From the NCBI GenBank assembly GCA_003049465.1, contig PYSS01000242.1:1-22190 (forward strand): DNA of 22,190 nt, in the 5' to 3' direction. Shown here piece after piece: positions 9,054 to 19,338 of the stretch. This stretch comes from Magnaporthiopsis rhizophila (taxonomy: Eukaryota; Ascomycota; Sordariomycetes; Magnaporthales; Magnaporthaceae). Within the stretch, counting starts at the first letter, position 1, and every line of letters starts with the position of its first letter. The position numbers and the translations under genes were made by a program. The notes beneath the pieces are model-generated. The model saw only the letters and a program-made list of their open reading frames with translations. It was not told the origin of the DNA and ran no database searches.

Positions 9054-10485
9054 TATTATTATTAATTATTATTTTTATTATTTGATAATTTTTTAATATA
9101 AAATAGATAATTACCCGTAGTTTTTTGTTAGGATTTTTTTAATTTGTTTTTTTTTTCCATCCATATCAGGCCTTTATTCCGATAATATACCCTAATTTTT
9201 TAGTTTATACTGGTAATTGGGGTAAAATTGTCCAATTTGCCAATTTTGGGCCTTTTTTTTAATATAACATTTATATTTTGCTTTTTTGCAAACATAATGC
9301 AAAAATAATCCTGTTATATATTATAAAATAATAAGGCGCTAAAGCAAATATTGTTGCTTTATTAATATAATTGTATAATATAATTTGCTATTTGGGCAAC
9401 TGCCATTTTTGTCCGGGCAGGCCTCGGGGTTTTGTACCATTTTTTATAGGGAATTAATTATTTTTCAATTTTTGGGCAAATAATTATTATAAATATGGTG
9501 CAAATATTTTGCCCAAAAATTCCTGTATACCCTGGGCTATTTATCGCCAAATTTTTATAATCTTTTTTAATTAAATGGTTTTGCTGGTATAAAAAAGGAT
9601 TATTTTCCCAATACCGGGCCTGGTATATATTTTTTCCGTAATAAATAACGGTTTGGTTATTTCGACCCCAGTTTAAGCGCTGTTCATTATTTCTTATTGC
9701 GGGTATCTTGCGGTATAATTTGCAATTTTCGGGCCCCTCCAGATTATTGGGCCATATGTCGAATAACGAATATACCGGTATTTGGTCAATATAAATATAA
9801 ACTTTTCGGTAAGGCATTTTGCCTTATTTTATGTGCATGGTGTACATTTTTCTTATATTTGCTATTTTGATATACCATTCTTTACAAATTTTATTAGGGC
9901 CTGCCTTTATAAATGCCCAAAATTTGCCCAATTTAAAATCTTTTTTTTCCAGCTTTTTGGTTAAATGCATTTGTCCGAGCAGTTTTTGGTTAATTTTGGT
10001 ATTAGTATTAAAGCTTTTTTTATTACTATCTTTAATAGATATTTCCGATACTTTTTTTAGGTTAACAGATTTTTGAGTATCGCAATGGTTTGCTATAAAG
10101 CGCACCGCTCCTTTCGCAAAGCTTTGGTTATATTTTCCGCAGATATGCTGGCCGGCCCTGGTATTTTTTGCCTGGCCAATTTTTCGAGCTTAATTATTAT
10201 AAAAATCCTATCTAACCAGTACGATCGTTCCAAATTATTATATTTTGGTTTTTCAAATTCTTTTATTTTTCTCTCCTTATATTTGTCATTTTTAAATTTT
10301 AACCAATTAATTTGCCGGATAACAGTAACCCTCCGTTAGGGGTACCAGCCAATCCTGTCCTTATCTGATTTATACGTAAAATATCCGTTATTAAAACAAT
10401 ATATCCAATTATATAAAGCTCCTGGATATAAGGCTTTTTTCTGATCCATATATCGGATAATTGGAAACTGCTATTATTTTTAAAA
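9054..10485 (-). pseudogene. Element 1 copy B: unassigned segment between zinc knuckle and protease (best preserved)
   Basis: About 1.43 kb, minus strand, with the longest open frames of the window. 9458-9817 (119 codons) contains LFDIWPNN, ENCKLYRKIPAI, LNWGRNNQTVIYYGKN and NPFLYQQNHLIKKDYKNLA. 9824-10105 (93 codons) contains NLKKVSEISIKDSNKK and KLLGQMHLTKKLEKKDFKLG. A third frame, 10299-10544, overlaps the knuckle out of frame and holds FQLSDIWIRKKPYIQELY. All have counterparts in copy A, element 2 and element 3 (for example NPKKVSDISVK and NCTAGYL near 21298-21640). No family is recognised. It could be an enlarged nucleocapsid tail or an extra domain of Gag-Pol. Confidence 0.6.
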
Positions 10486-11390
10486 ATAATTCTTTTTAAT
10501 ATATTTTTATTATCCGTATTTAAAACACCCTCCGTTTTTAGCATTTTGCTATTTAATATATTTCTATTTTTTGTGCTGCTTTTTTTATTATTAGGGGTAT
10601 GTAACCCTTATCAACAAAGTTATAAATTTTAAATATATTTTATATATAATAAACTGTTATTATTTGGCTTTTTTCTGGTTTGTTTTATTATTTTATTATA
10701 CTGGCTGGGGTTACTGGAATTTTTTTTCGGTATTATTTGTATAACGTATTATTAATATAAACAATTTTAATAATATAATTAATAAAATCCTTAGGCCTTC
10801 TCTTTTTGGCTAATTTATTTTTTATATTATTTTTTAATTTTTGGTATAACTAAAATATTTCAATATTTTTTATCCAGTTAAATTTATTAATAAATTGCTA
10901 AAATTTAGTAATATAAATAAATGCTGATTTTTTTTATCGTAGCTGGAGCAGCTTTCTTTCGGTTATTTGCTTTTTATTTATTTATCCAAACATTTTGGCA
11001 ATTTTTTCGCCGAATTTATCAAAATCCGCAAATACTAATTTGGTAATTTTGTTTAATTTATTATCTTTTTTAAAATAATCGGTCTATACAGGCTCGAACC
11101 AGTTTTTAATTTTGCTATTAAAACAAATAATAGTATAAATTATTTTTTGGTAATTATTTTGGAAACTGTTTTGGTAAAATTTAAAATAGCTTTTGTATTT
11201 CGTAAAAAAAATTTTAAACTTGTTTTTTTTTCTGTTATATTTGTCCGGAGTGGGAAATTTGTAAATTAAAATTATTTTGGGCATTTTTTTTTAAATTTTT
11301 CGGATTTTTCGATAAAAAATTTTAAGGTTATAGCAGAATTGTTATAATTTTTGCTATTAATGGTAACGATTTTGATTTTTTTAACTGCAA
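10486..11390 (-). pseudogene. Element 1: gag, capsid and zinc knuckle (decayed)
   Basis: Minus strand, directly after the 5' LTR. The open part at 11084-11284 reads PKIILIYKFPTPDKYNRKKN, then FFTKYKSYFKFY and ICFNSKIKNWFEPV, the retrotransposon Gag capsid pattern (P..Y.G....L..FL.....YF, then WFEP). The knuckle at 10486-10527 reads CFKYG**KYIKKNY: spacing CX2CX4HX4C is kept, the first Cys is intact, while the second Cys, the His and the last Cys are Tyr. Gag forms the particle and packages RNA. The frame is broken by stops and by indels in homopolymers; the ATG cannot be located, possibly mutated to ATA near 11390. Confidence 0.8.
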
Positions 11391-11427
11391 TCGATATAAG
11401 TATTTATTATTTATACTTTCGGTAAAT

Positions 11428-11448
11428 GCTGAACAGGATCAGTTAAAA
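11428..11448 (-). other. Element 1: presumed primer-binding region
   Basis: Minus strand directly after the 5' LTR reads TTTTAACTGATCCTGTTCAGC, identical except for one base to the plus-strand site after LTR5. It does not start with TGG, so it is not a standard tRNA 3'-end complement. CTGATCCTGTTCAG contains a short inverted repeat (CTGA/TCAG). Confidence 0.45.
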
Positions 11449-11898
11449 TGTTACAATTATAAATTTTTTGTTTTTAGAATAAGGTATTTAAAAACGGTGT
11501 TAAGCAATATTGGGCTTGCAAGGTTGCTTTGCAAATAATCTGGGGTTTGGTAAAAATATTATCTGTTATTATTTGCCCAAAAAAATGCTTTGGAGCTAAC
11601 TTAGGTTGATTAATACCGAAGCCTTAGTTAAAACTATCTGTTTATCCCGGAGGTCCTGCCTTACTTATAAACGGACAACCTTTTATTAGGTTTTTTGATT
11701 TATAATCCGCGAGGCAAATTATAAATTATTTATTTTAATCTATAATTTGTAAAATAGATTACAAATTACCTTAATATTACGTAACTCCCTTTCTTGGCCT
11801 TAGTTATTCGGCCTTTGGATTTTATAATTACGGGGTAAAGGTGTCCTGTTGGGGGTTAACCCCAACCCTTCTGCCCCTTGCCAGCCGTGGTTGTAACA
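11449..11898 (-). repeat. LTR2, 5' LTR of element 1, 450 bp
   Basis: Starts TGTTACAATT and ends TTGTAACA. Left of it is the 5' leader of element 1. Right of it is not the polypurine tract of element 2 but GGGTGCAAAA, which aligns inside the 3' region (about 1335 in element 0). It therefore belongs to element 1 and is not a proper 3' LTR of element 2. A TATA-like motif (minus, TATAAGTAAGG) lies at 11661-11669. U3 repeats resemble those of LTR3 rather than LTR1. Confidence 0.85.
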
Positions 11899-12476
11899 GG
11901 GTGCAAAAATATAAACCGGCAGTTTTTTCGATATTCTGTTAAAAAACCTCCTAATTATCGTTTTTTTATCAGCTATTTTTATGCCCTTGTGTTTTTACTG
12001 GCACGGAATTCTCAAATGGGCAAAATGTAAAACCTCCCTTTAAAATTTATTTTATTATATAAAATGCTTTTGTATTAACCGTTCTAAATGTAATATTTTT
12101 AACCCAATATTTAATTAGTTTCGTTTTATTGATTAATAATACCAATAATTAAAAGTGACCATTTGGGCTGTTAAAAATAAGCGCCGTACTTTTAACAACC
12201 GGCCGGAACATTTGTAAGAACAAAAAAAACTTTTAGCTAAAACGAAAACTGCGTGTATTATTCCGGGGCACTAATAATATAAAGGAATTAAAACGGATTG
12301 AGCAAAAAAAAGTTACAAAAACGGCCGCTTTTGTTCTTTTTAATGTCCTGCTTTCCAATTTTCTTTTATTGTTTTTTAACTGGGCGGATTTTAGGGTTAC
12401 TCCCAATTCTGACCTGTTTGTTTTTTTTTTAATTAGATTAATCGTTACCTTTCCAATCATTTTTTTGGTTGCATAG
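11899..12476 (+). pseudogene. Element 2: antisense ORF relic in the 3' region
   Basis: Plus strand, opposite to pol. Starts with GVQKYKPAVFS-like sequence at 11899 (element 0: WVQKHKPSFLT), continues YIKCFCINRSKCNIF (12055-12105), then NICKNKKNF*LKRKL and NNIKELKRIEQKKVTKTAA (12266-12335), followed by a Trp/Asn/Pro-containing tail (FNWADFRVTPNSDL) to TAG at 12474-12476. Residues shared with the other two copies are scattered over the whole length, and substitutions such as Arg/Lys and Ile/Val are conservative, as expected for a formerly translated sequence. Function unknown. Confidence 0.5.
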
Positions 12477-12573
12477 CACAATAGTAATATATTTGTTTTT
12501 AAAATAAAAGGGTTTGGGTTTAATTTTTAATATAACCTAATTAATCAAAAAAAAATTATGCTTTTCAATTTGA

Positions 12574-13945
12574 TTAATGCGTTTTTTTTGCTAATTTTTT
12601 TGCAATTGTTTTTAGCGACATTTTTGTAAAATTTTCTGGCAATTTTTAAAATTTATCTTTTTTTTATATATTATATTTATAATTGTACCCTGCTTATTTA
12701 ATCAAATATTATTATTTGCAGTAATATATTTTCTTATAAAGGATTTCCTTAATTTTTTATTCCTGGTTTGGGTCGATTTTTATTAATTTTATGCTTTTTA
12801 AACCAAACGGTGCTGGTTTTAACAGGAAAATAGAAAAAATGAAGTGGATTTTTATAGTTAGCGGTAGCCAAAATTCGTAATTAATTATTAAAATTGCTTT
12901 TTTAACTTTAAATGGTCCGAAATTTTTATAATCCAGCTTATTATTTAATTATTTTGTTTTAATATTACGGTGCAAAAAATAAATGCTATTCCTTTTTTAA
13001 AAAATTAATTTTTTAAGCCTTTTTTTTATTTATTTGGGTGAATATTCGTTTTTGAAACTTTTGAGCTTTTTTTGCAAATATTTATATAATTTGGTTATTT
13101 TGGTAACCTGTATTTTTGCTATTAAAGTATTTTTTTGGGCTTTTTATATATTATAAGTATAAATTTGTAATTTGCAAAAAACGGGGCAATTTTTGTATTT
13201 TTATATACCGAACCGTTATAAGCAAATTAAGTTATAAGGAATAGTTATACCCAGTTAGTTTATTTATAATTAATATAATGGTATAAATATTGCTTTATGG
13301 TTTAATTTGTTTATTTTATTTGTTTATCCGCTTTGCAATAATAAATTGTTAATAGTGCATATTCTGCTTCAAATCTGGCTATTAGTGTTTTTTAAAACTT
13401 ATTTATAAATAATTTATCTTGATTTGTGATTAATTTGTCGGATATTCCGTATTTTGCAATTATATTTTTGATAAAAATATATGCCAATTTTATAATATTA
13501 TTATTTTTTTTTGTAAGATAAAAATAAAGCATATTTGGTAAACCTGTTTATTATTACCAAAATATTATTATACTGGATATTTATTAAGGGCGTTTCCGAT
13601 TTAGGAAATTTAATTATAAAATCCATTATAACCTTTTGTTATACCTTGCTAAATGCTGGCAGGGGCCAAAATAATCCATAAAATCTATATTTGCTGGCCT
13701 TACTTTTGGCACAGTTTTTGCAATTTTTAATTGCTTTTTGAACTGTGGCTCGGATTTTAATAAACCTGTAATATTATTGCAATTTTTTCAGGTTTTGGTT
13801 ATTCTTTGGTATTTATAGGCCAATTGGCTATAAATCTGCTGGATTTTTTTAAAGGTCCATTTTTTTAAAATATGGTTTTTATTAGCACCTGTTATGCTAA
13901 AACCAAAAACCCGTTTGGTTTTTGCGCTAAAATTATATATATTTT
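12574..13945 (-). pseudogene. Element 2: integrase with GPY/F domain and chromodomain (decayed)
   Basis: Minus strand. The core reads VIINRFTKYA with first catalytic Asp changed to Asn (13546-13548), then YGISDKLITNQDKLFINKF, where the second Asp is also Asn (13422-13424) although it is intact in element 1, and ALLTIYYCKADKQ. The chromodomain starts with DPNQE at 12774 and reads KIYYCK**YLIK*AGYNYKYNI*, with the aromatic Trp positions as stops, ending TAA at 12574-12576. The order and spacing match 2835-4230. Confidence 0.8.
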
Positions 13946-14610
13946 TGGTGGTATTTTGTCCTTATAATCCGATCGGCGGTTTAAAGTATTTATTTGTCCG
14001 TTTTCCGATCCTTTTTTATATTTAATCCGAAAATTATAATTTTGAAAAAACTAACGTTACCAAATTTATCGTTTGTTTAGCATTTAGCAGATAGTAAAAT
14101 ATGCAAAATTTTTATAATCCGTATAAATTATAATCTGGTAATTTATCTGGCACAAATATATTTTTCATTTTTTTAATGCTCGAATAATAATTATAAGCTT
14201 TTTATTATAAATTGAATAATTTAGCTCCGGTCCGTTAAATTTATATAATAGGAAAGCGCAAAGGTGCAATTTTTTGCTATTATTATATTGGTTAAATTGG
14301 GCTTTAATTGTAAAATCCGATATATTAGTTTCAATTTTAAAGGGTTTATTTGGGTTTGGTAAAATTAATACTGGTTTTTATATAATAGCTTTTTTTAGCA
14401 AATCGAAAACCTTTTATTTTTATATCTTTTAATAAAATTAGGTGTTATTTTTGATAAAATATATAAATAGGAGCGCTATTTTATTAAAATCCCGGATAAA
14501 TTGCCGGTAAAAGTTCAAAAAGCCCAAAAAACCTTGTATTTTTTTTAATATTGGTCGATTTAGGTTATTTTTTTATAACCTGTACTTTTTTGGGTTTTAT
14601 TTGTATTTAA
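13946..14610 (-). pseudogene. Element 2: RNase H and RT connection (decayed)
   Basis: Minus-strand sequence aligning base by base with 4231-4884, for example GCTCCGGTCCGTTAAA at 14223 and TTATAATCCGATCGGCGG at 13963. The KLSDP..KAYDYYL and ALNRRSDYK-like blocks of Ty3-type RNase H can be followed. It is not separately interpretable without the element 1 copy. Confidence 0.7.
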
Positions 14611-15670
14611 CCCGGTATAATTATATATTTTAAAAATATAATCCTTATATATGCTATATATATTCTTCGGGTTTAACCAAAAATTTTATATTTTGCAATT
14701 TTTGTAAAACTTTATATATATGCTTTTTAATTTTTTTTTTAGTATTTTCGAAAAATTTAGAATATTATTCAAATAAATAAATACAAAAATATCCAAATAT
14801 TTTTGTAATATATGGTTAATTATTTGCTAAAATATGGCTGGTGCATTAATAAATTTAAAGGTTATTATTAATAATTTATATATTTTTAACCAAATTTAAA
14901 AAATAGTTTTTATTCGTTTTTTTCCTTAATTTTTAATAGGTTATATATTTTGTATAAATTTAAAACCGTAAATTATTTAGCTTTACCGAACCTTTTTTGT
15001 AATTTATCGATAAAAAGCAAAAAATATTAATCTTTTATTATAATTTTATTTAATAAACGATAATTGATATACATTTATTTTTTTTATTTTTTTAAAAACG
15101 AATAATATTTTATATTTTATAAAAAAATCCAAAAATTGGATAATGCTTTATTTTAGGTTTTTTTACAAATTATTTTCGCAATAATTTTTATTATTTGGGA
15201 TTTAACCGGTACAATTTTTGGTAATTAAATATATATTTGGTTTAACCTTAATTTTATAATTAAACGGTTCGTATTTCGATAGTTTTATTCCCAAATTTTT
15301 TGGAATAATTTCCAGTACCGGTGGTATTTTTTAGGAATATTTTTCAGGTATTAGTATATTTATTCATCAGGCAGATTGTAATTTTAGTTATAATCCTTTG
15401 CTATTTTTGTTTTTTAATTGCTAATTTTGGTTATGCTTTTTTTTAAATTATAATTTTGGTTATAATTTTTTTTATAATTTTGCTTTTATTTTTGGGATTT
15501 TTTATTATTAAGACCAATATTGCCTGATAATTGTAATTTTATCAGTATAATTTGCCAAAATTAATTGCCAAATTTTGCTATCATTATAATAATTTTATCT
15601 GGTTTTTATTTTTTATAATTCAAAGTCCGTAATTAATAGCCTTTTTTTATTTCTCGATAATAATTTTTTT
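14611..15670 (-). pseudogene. Element 2: reverse transcriptase (decayed)
   Basis: Minus strand. The active site reads FIYLNNILNFSKIL with YLNN at 14764-14775, the third case of the double Asp-to-Asn change. The YPL..I..KN and LDL blocks lie towards 15070 and the entry motif near 15260-15300. Unlike element 1, RT here continues without interruption into RNase H on one side and protease on the other, showing the normal gene order. Confidence 0.8.
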
Positions 15671-15970
15671 ATTAAATTTCCTCCGAAACCTAATATATTA
15701 AAGGATTAAACTTTTTAAACCAAAAAAAACCCAAAATTAAATTTTCTTTTTTTATATTTATAATATTCAGGATAATTTTGCAAATTTTCCTTAAAATTTC
15801 GAACCTGAATCGATTTGTTTTTAAATTGATTATTCCACTATTATAAATAATTAATTCTTTTTTTATAATTTCAAAATTGTATAATTATTATTTCCGATAT
15901 ATTGGTATATTATATTTTAGTATTATTTTTAGTGCAAAATAATATTTATTAAATCTATAATTAATTATTA
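15671..15970 (-). pseudogene. Element 2: aspartic protease (decayed)
   Basis: Minus strand. The active-site loop at about 15940-15966 reads INYRFNK: Asp is Asn and the Gly is Arg, so the triad is doubly broken. The region near 15686-15740 aligns with the LGFPW..F.P.INW block of copy A. The approximately 90 bp missing in copy B are present here, so that deletion is specific to copy B. Confidence 0.65.
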
Positions 15971-17364
15971 TTTTTATTACCTGATTATTTTTTAATATAA
16001 GGTGGGTAATTATCTGTGGTTTTGGTTAGGATTTTTTTGATTTATTTTCTTTTTTATCCATATCAGGCCCTTTTTTCGGTTGAACATTTTAATCTTTTTG
16101 GTTTATACTGGTAACCGGGATAAAAATATCCAATTTGCCAGTTTCTGGCCTTTTTTTTGGCATACCGCTTACATTTTGCTTTTTTTGCAAATATAATACG
16201 GAAATAGTCCGGTTATATATATTATAAGGTAATAAAGTATTGGGATAAACACAGCTATTTTAATAATATAATTGCATAATATAATTTGCCACCTGGGTAA
16301 TTATTATTTCTGCCTGAGCAGGTTTTTAAATTTTGCATTATCCTTTGTTAAAAACCAAATATTTTTTAGCTTTTTGGGCAGGTGATTATTATAAGCATAA
16401 TATAAATATTTAGCCCAAAAATTCCCAATATATCCCGGGCTATCCACCGCCAAATTTTTATAATCCTTTTTAATTATATAGTTTTGCTGATATAAAAATG
16501 GGTTATTTTTCCAATATTATGCTTGGTATATATTTTTCTTATAATAAATAACAGTTTAATTATTTCGGCCCCAATTTAAATATTATTTATTATTTTTTAT
16601 TATGGGTATCCTGCGGTACAGCTTGCGGTTTCCGGATTTTTTCGAATTGTTGGGCCATATTTTGAGTAATAAATATGCTGGTATTTTATAAGTATAAATA
16701 TAAACCCCCCGGTAGGATATTTTGCCCTAGTTTTGGAGCGTAAAGTATATTTTCCCTGTATTTGCTATTATATTATAACATTTCCTGGGTCCGTTAGGGC
16801 CTACCTTTATAAATGCCCAAAAGCTACCTAGTTTAAGATCTTTTTTTGATCCTTTGATTAAATGCGTTTGCCTAAATAATTTTTGGTTAATTTTGGTATT
16901 ACTATTAAAAATTTTCTTTTTATTAAATATATTTAATGCTTTTTTTTAGGTGGTTAATTTTTTAAAAATGGCTAGGGCTTATTGGAAAACGCGCTATTCT
17001 TTTTGCAAAGTTTTGATAATATCCCTGTCAGGTATGGCGGCCAATTCCAGCGCTTTTTATTTGGTTAATTCCCGGAGTTTGGTTAGCGTAAGTATTTTGT
17101 TCGACCCGTATAATTATTTTAAATTGTTATTTTCGGGTTCCTCCATTGTTTTATCCTTGTTTTTGTTATAATTAACCTTTAATTAGTTAATTTATCGGAT
17201 AGCCGTAATTCTTTGCTATAGGTACCAGCCGGTTCCGGTTTTATCCGATTTGTGCGTAAGGTATCCGTTATTAAAATAGTATATTTAATTATATAAAGTT
17301 TTGGAACACAGGGCTTTTTTTAATTTATATATCAAATAATTGCAAGCTGCTATTATTTTTGGGG
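15971..17364 (-). pseudogene. Element 2: unassigned segment between zinc knuckle and protease
   Basis: About 1.4 kb, minus strand, aligning with 9054-10485 of element 1. Shared blocks include the TGGGCCATATTTTGAGTAAT region at 16650 (LLKIWPNN sense) and ATGCCCAAAA at 16813. Open frames are shorter than in copy B. It confirms that the long segment is standard in the family. No known domain is recognised. Confidence 0.5.
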
Positions 17365-18300
17365 ATAATTTTTTTTAATACATCCTTATTATTTATATTT
17401 AAAACAGTCTCTGTTTTTGGCATTTTGCTATTTGTTGCATTTCTGTTTATTATATTGTTTTTTTATTATTAAGGTATATAACCTTTATAAATAGGTCCAT
17501 AAATTTTAAGTATAATCCATATGTAATAAATTGTTATTATTTGGCTTTTTTTTGGGTTGTTTTATCATTTTGTTATATTGGCTGGGATTATTGAACCTTT
17601 TTTTTCAAATATTATTTATATAATCTATTATTAATACAAATATCCTTGGTAATAATTAACAAAATCTTTAGGCTTATTTTTTTGGCCAGTTTATTTTTTA
17701 TATTATTTTTTATTTTTTGATAAAATTGAAATATTTTCGTATTTTTTATTTAGTTAAGCTTATTAACGAATTGCTGGAATTTGGTGGTATAAATAAATGC
17801 TGGTTTTTTTTGACATAGCTGAAATAGCTCCTTTTTGGCCATTTGCTTTTTATTCGCCTGCCCGAACATTTTAGTAAATTTTTTGCTAAATTTGTCGAAA
17901 TTTGCAAATATTAATTTGATAAATTTGCTTATTTTATTATTTCTTTTGAAATAATTGGTTTATACAGGCTCGAATTAATCCTTAATTTTGCTATTAAGGC
18001 AAATAGTAATATAAGCTATTTTTTGGTAATTATTTTGAAAATTGTCCTGGTAAAATTTGAAATAGCTTTTATATTTTGTAAAAAAAAAATTTAAATTTGC
18101 CCTTTTTTTAATTATATTTACCTGGAATAAGAAATTTGTAAATTGGGATTATTTTACGCGTTTTTTTTGAATTTTTCGAAATTTTTAATAAAAATTTTCA
18201 AGGTTGTGGCAGGATTGTTATAATTTTGGCCATCGATAATAACGGTTTCGATTTTTTTGGTTATAATTAATATAAGTGCTATTATCTGTACCTCCGGTAA
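17365..18300 (-). pseudogene. Element 2: gag, capsid and zinc knuckle (decayed)
   Basis: Minus strand. The knuckle at 17365-17406 reads CFKYK**GCIKKNY: first Cys kept, second Cys and last Cys to Tyr, and Cys at the His position. The capsid part aligns with 11084-11284 of element 1. In the WFEPV motif (about 17965-17982) the Trp codon has become a stop. The leader between gag and LTR (18240-18323) matches the other copies. Confidence 0.75.
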
Positions 18301-18323
18301 ATGCTAAACAAAATTAATTAAAA

Positions 18324-18778
18324 TATTATAATTATAGGTTTTTTGTTTTTAAGGTAAAGTATTTAAAAATGGCGTTAAGCAGTATTTGGTTGTGTAAGGT
18401 TGCTTTGCACGTAATTTGGGGTTTGGGTAGGAATATTGTTTATTATTGTTTGCCCAAAGGGATATTTTGGAGCTAATTTAGGTTGATTAATGCCGAAGCC
18501 TTAGTTAAAATTACCTGTTTATTTTGAGGCCCTATCCTTATTTATAGGCGGATAACCCCCTTATTAAATTTTTTGATCTGTAATTTGCGAGGCAGATTAC
18601 AAAGTATTTTTTTTGATCTGTGATTTGCGAGGCAGATTATAGATCACCCTGCGTTACGTGATTTTCCACAGCTTGGCCTTGGTTGTTTGGCCTTTGGCCT
18701 GCGCGACTGCGGGGTAAAGGCGTTCTGTTGGGGCTTAGCCCCTAACTCTTCTGTCCCCTGCCAGCTATGGTCGTAATA
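18324..18778 (-). repeat. LTR3, 5' LTR of element 2, 455 bp
   Basis: Starts TATTATAAT and ends GTCGTAATA: the decayed TG...CA ends of the family, each with a C-to-T type change. U3 has two 40-bp units at 18571-18610 and 18611-18650 (GATCTGTRATTTGCGAGGCA in each) and a TATA motif at 18538-18546 (minus, TATAAATAAGG). On its right it is followed immediately by gag sequence of another copy. Confidence 0.8.
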
Positions 18779-19338
18779 TTATCCTTTAATCCTTAATAAA
18801 ATTAAAATATTTTGGTATTTTCTGTCCAGTTAAATTTATTAACAAATTATTGGAATTTAGCAGTATAAATAAATATTGCCCTTTTTTAACACAGCTAAAG
18901 CAGCTTTTTTTCGGTTACCCGTTTTTTATCCATTTATCCGAATATTTTGGTAATTTTTTTTACCAAATTTATCGAAATTCGCAAATATTAATTTAATTAA
19001 TTTGCTCGATTTATTATCTTCTTTAAAATAATCGGCCTATACGGGCTTAAACCAGTTTTTAATTTTATTATTAAAATAAATGGTAATATAAGCTATTTTT
19101 TAATAATTATTTTAAAAGTTATCCCGGTAAAATTTAAAATAACTTTTGCATTTTATAAGGAAGGTTTTAAATTTGCTTTTTTTTATTATATTTGTCCGGG
19201 CTGGGAAATATATAAATCGAAATTATTTTGGATTATTTCTTATATTTTTTAAACTTTTTAATAAAGATTTTCAAGATTAAGGCAGGGTTATTATAAATTT
19301 TGCCATTTATAATAACAGTTTCGATCGATTAGTTAAAA
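18779..19338 (-). pseudogene. 5' gag fragment of a third minus-strand copy
   Basis: Minus strand. Begins within gag (homologous to the reverse complement of element 3 near 20598) and runs to the leader next to LTR4. The WFEPV motif reads NWFKPV here (about 19040-19060), a Glu-to-Lys change. No knuckle, protease or pol follows on the left, where LTR3 abuts. It is a remnant of a copy that was cut by insertion or recombination. Confidence 0.7.

Larger units (their letters stand above)
7799..10699 (-). repeat. Duplicated segment, copy B
   Basis: Second direct copy of the RT-to-gag segment. It continues rightwards without a break into capsid sequence and the LTR at 11449, unlike copy A. It differs from copy A by many substitutions and by an approximately 90-bp deletion in the protease. 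The extent of divergence means either an old duplication or two separate parental copies. Confidence 0.8.
1559..11898 (-). mobile_element. Element 1: chromovirus block with internal 2.9-kb tandem duplication
   Basis: Minus-strand Ty3/gypsy chromovirus bounded by LTRs at 1559-2032 (3') and 11449-11898 (5'). Element order from right to left is LTR, gag, zinc knuckle, long unassigned segment, protease, part of RT, then again end of gag, zinc knuckle, unassigned segment, protease, RT, followed by RNase H, integrase, chromodomain, 3' region and LTR. The two LTRs carry different U3 repeats, so they are probably not sister LTRs of one insertion, and the duplication may instead be a fusion of two truncated copies at about 7799. 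No target-site duplication is visible (ctaaa left, gggtg right). All coding parts are broken. Confidence 0.8.
11899..18778 (-). mobile_element. Element 2: chromovirus copy lacking its 3' end
   Basis: Minus-strand copy with 5' LTR at 18324-18778 and the order gag, zinc knuckle, unassigned segment, protease, RT, RNase H, integrase, chromodomain and 3' region with antisense ORF relic. The gag-to-RT segment is present once. The last approximately 120 bp of the internal region (with polypurine tract) and the 3' LTR are absent at 11898/11899. Decay is as heavy as in element 1. Confidence 0.8.
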
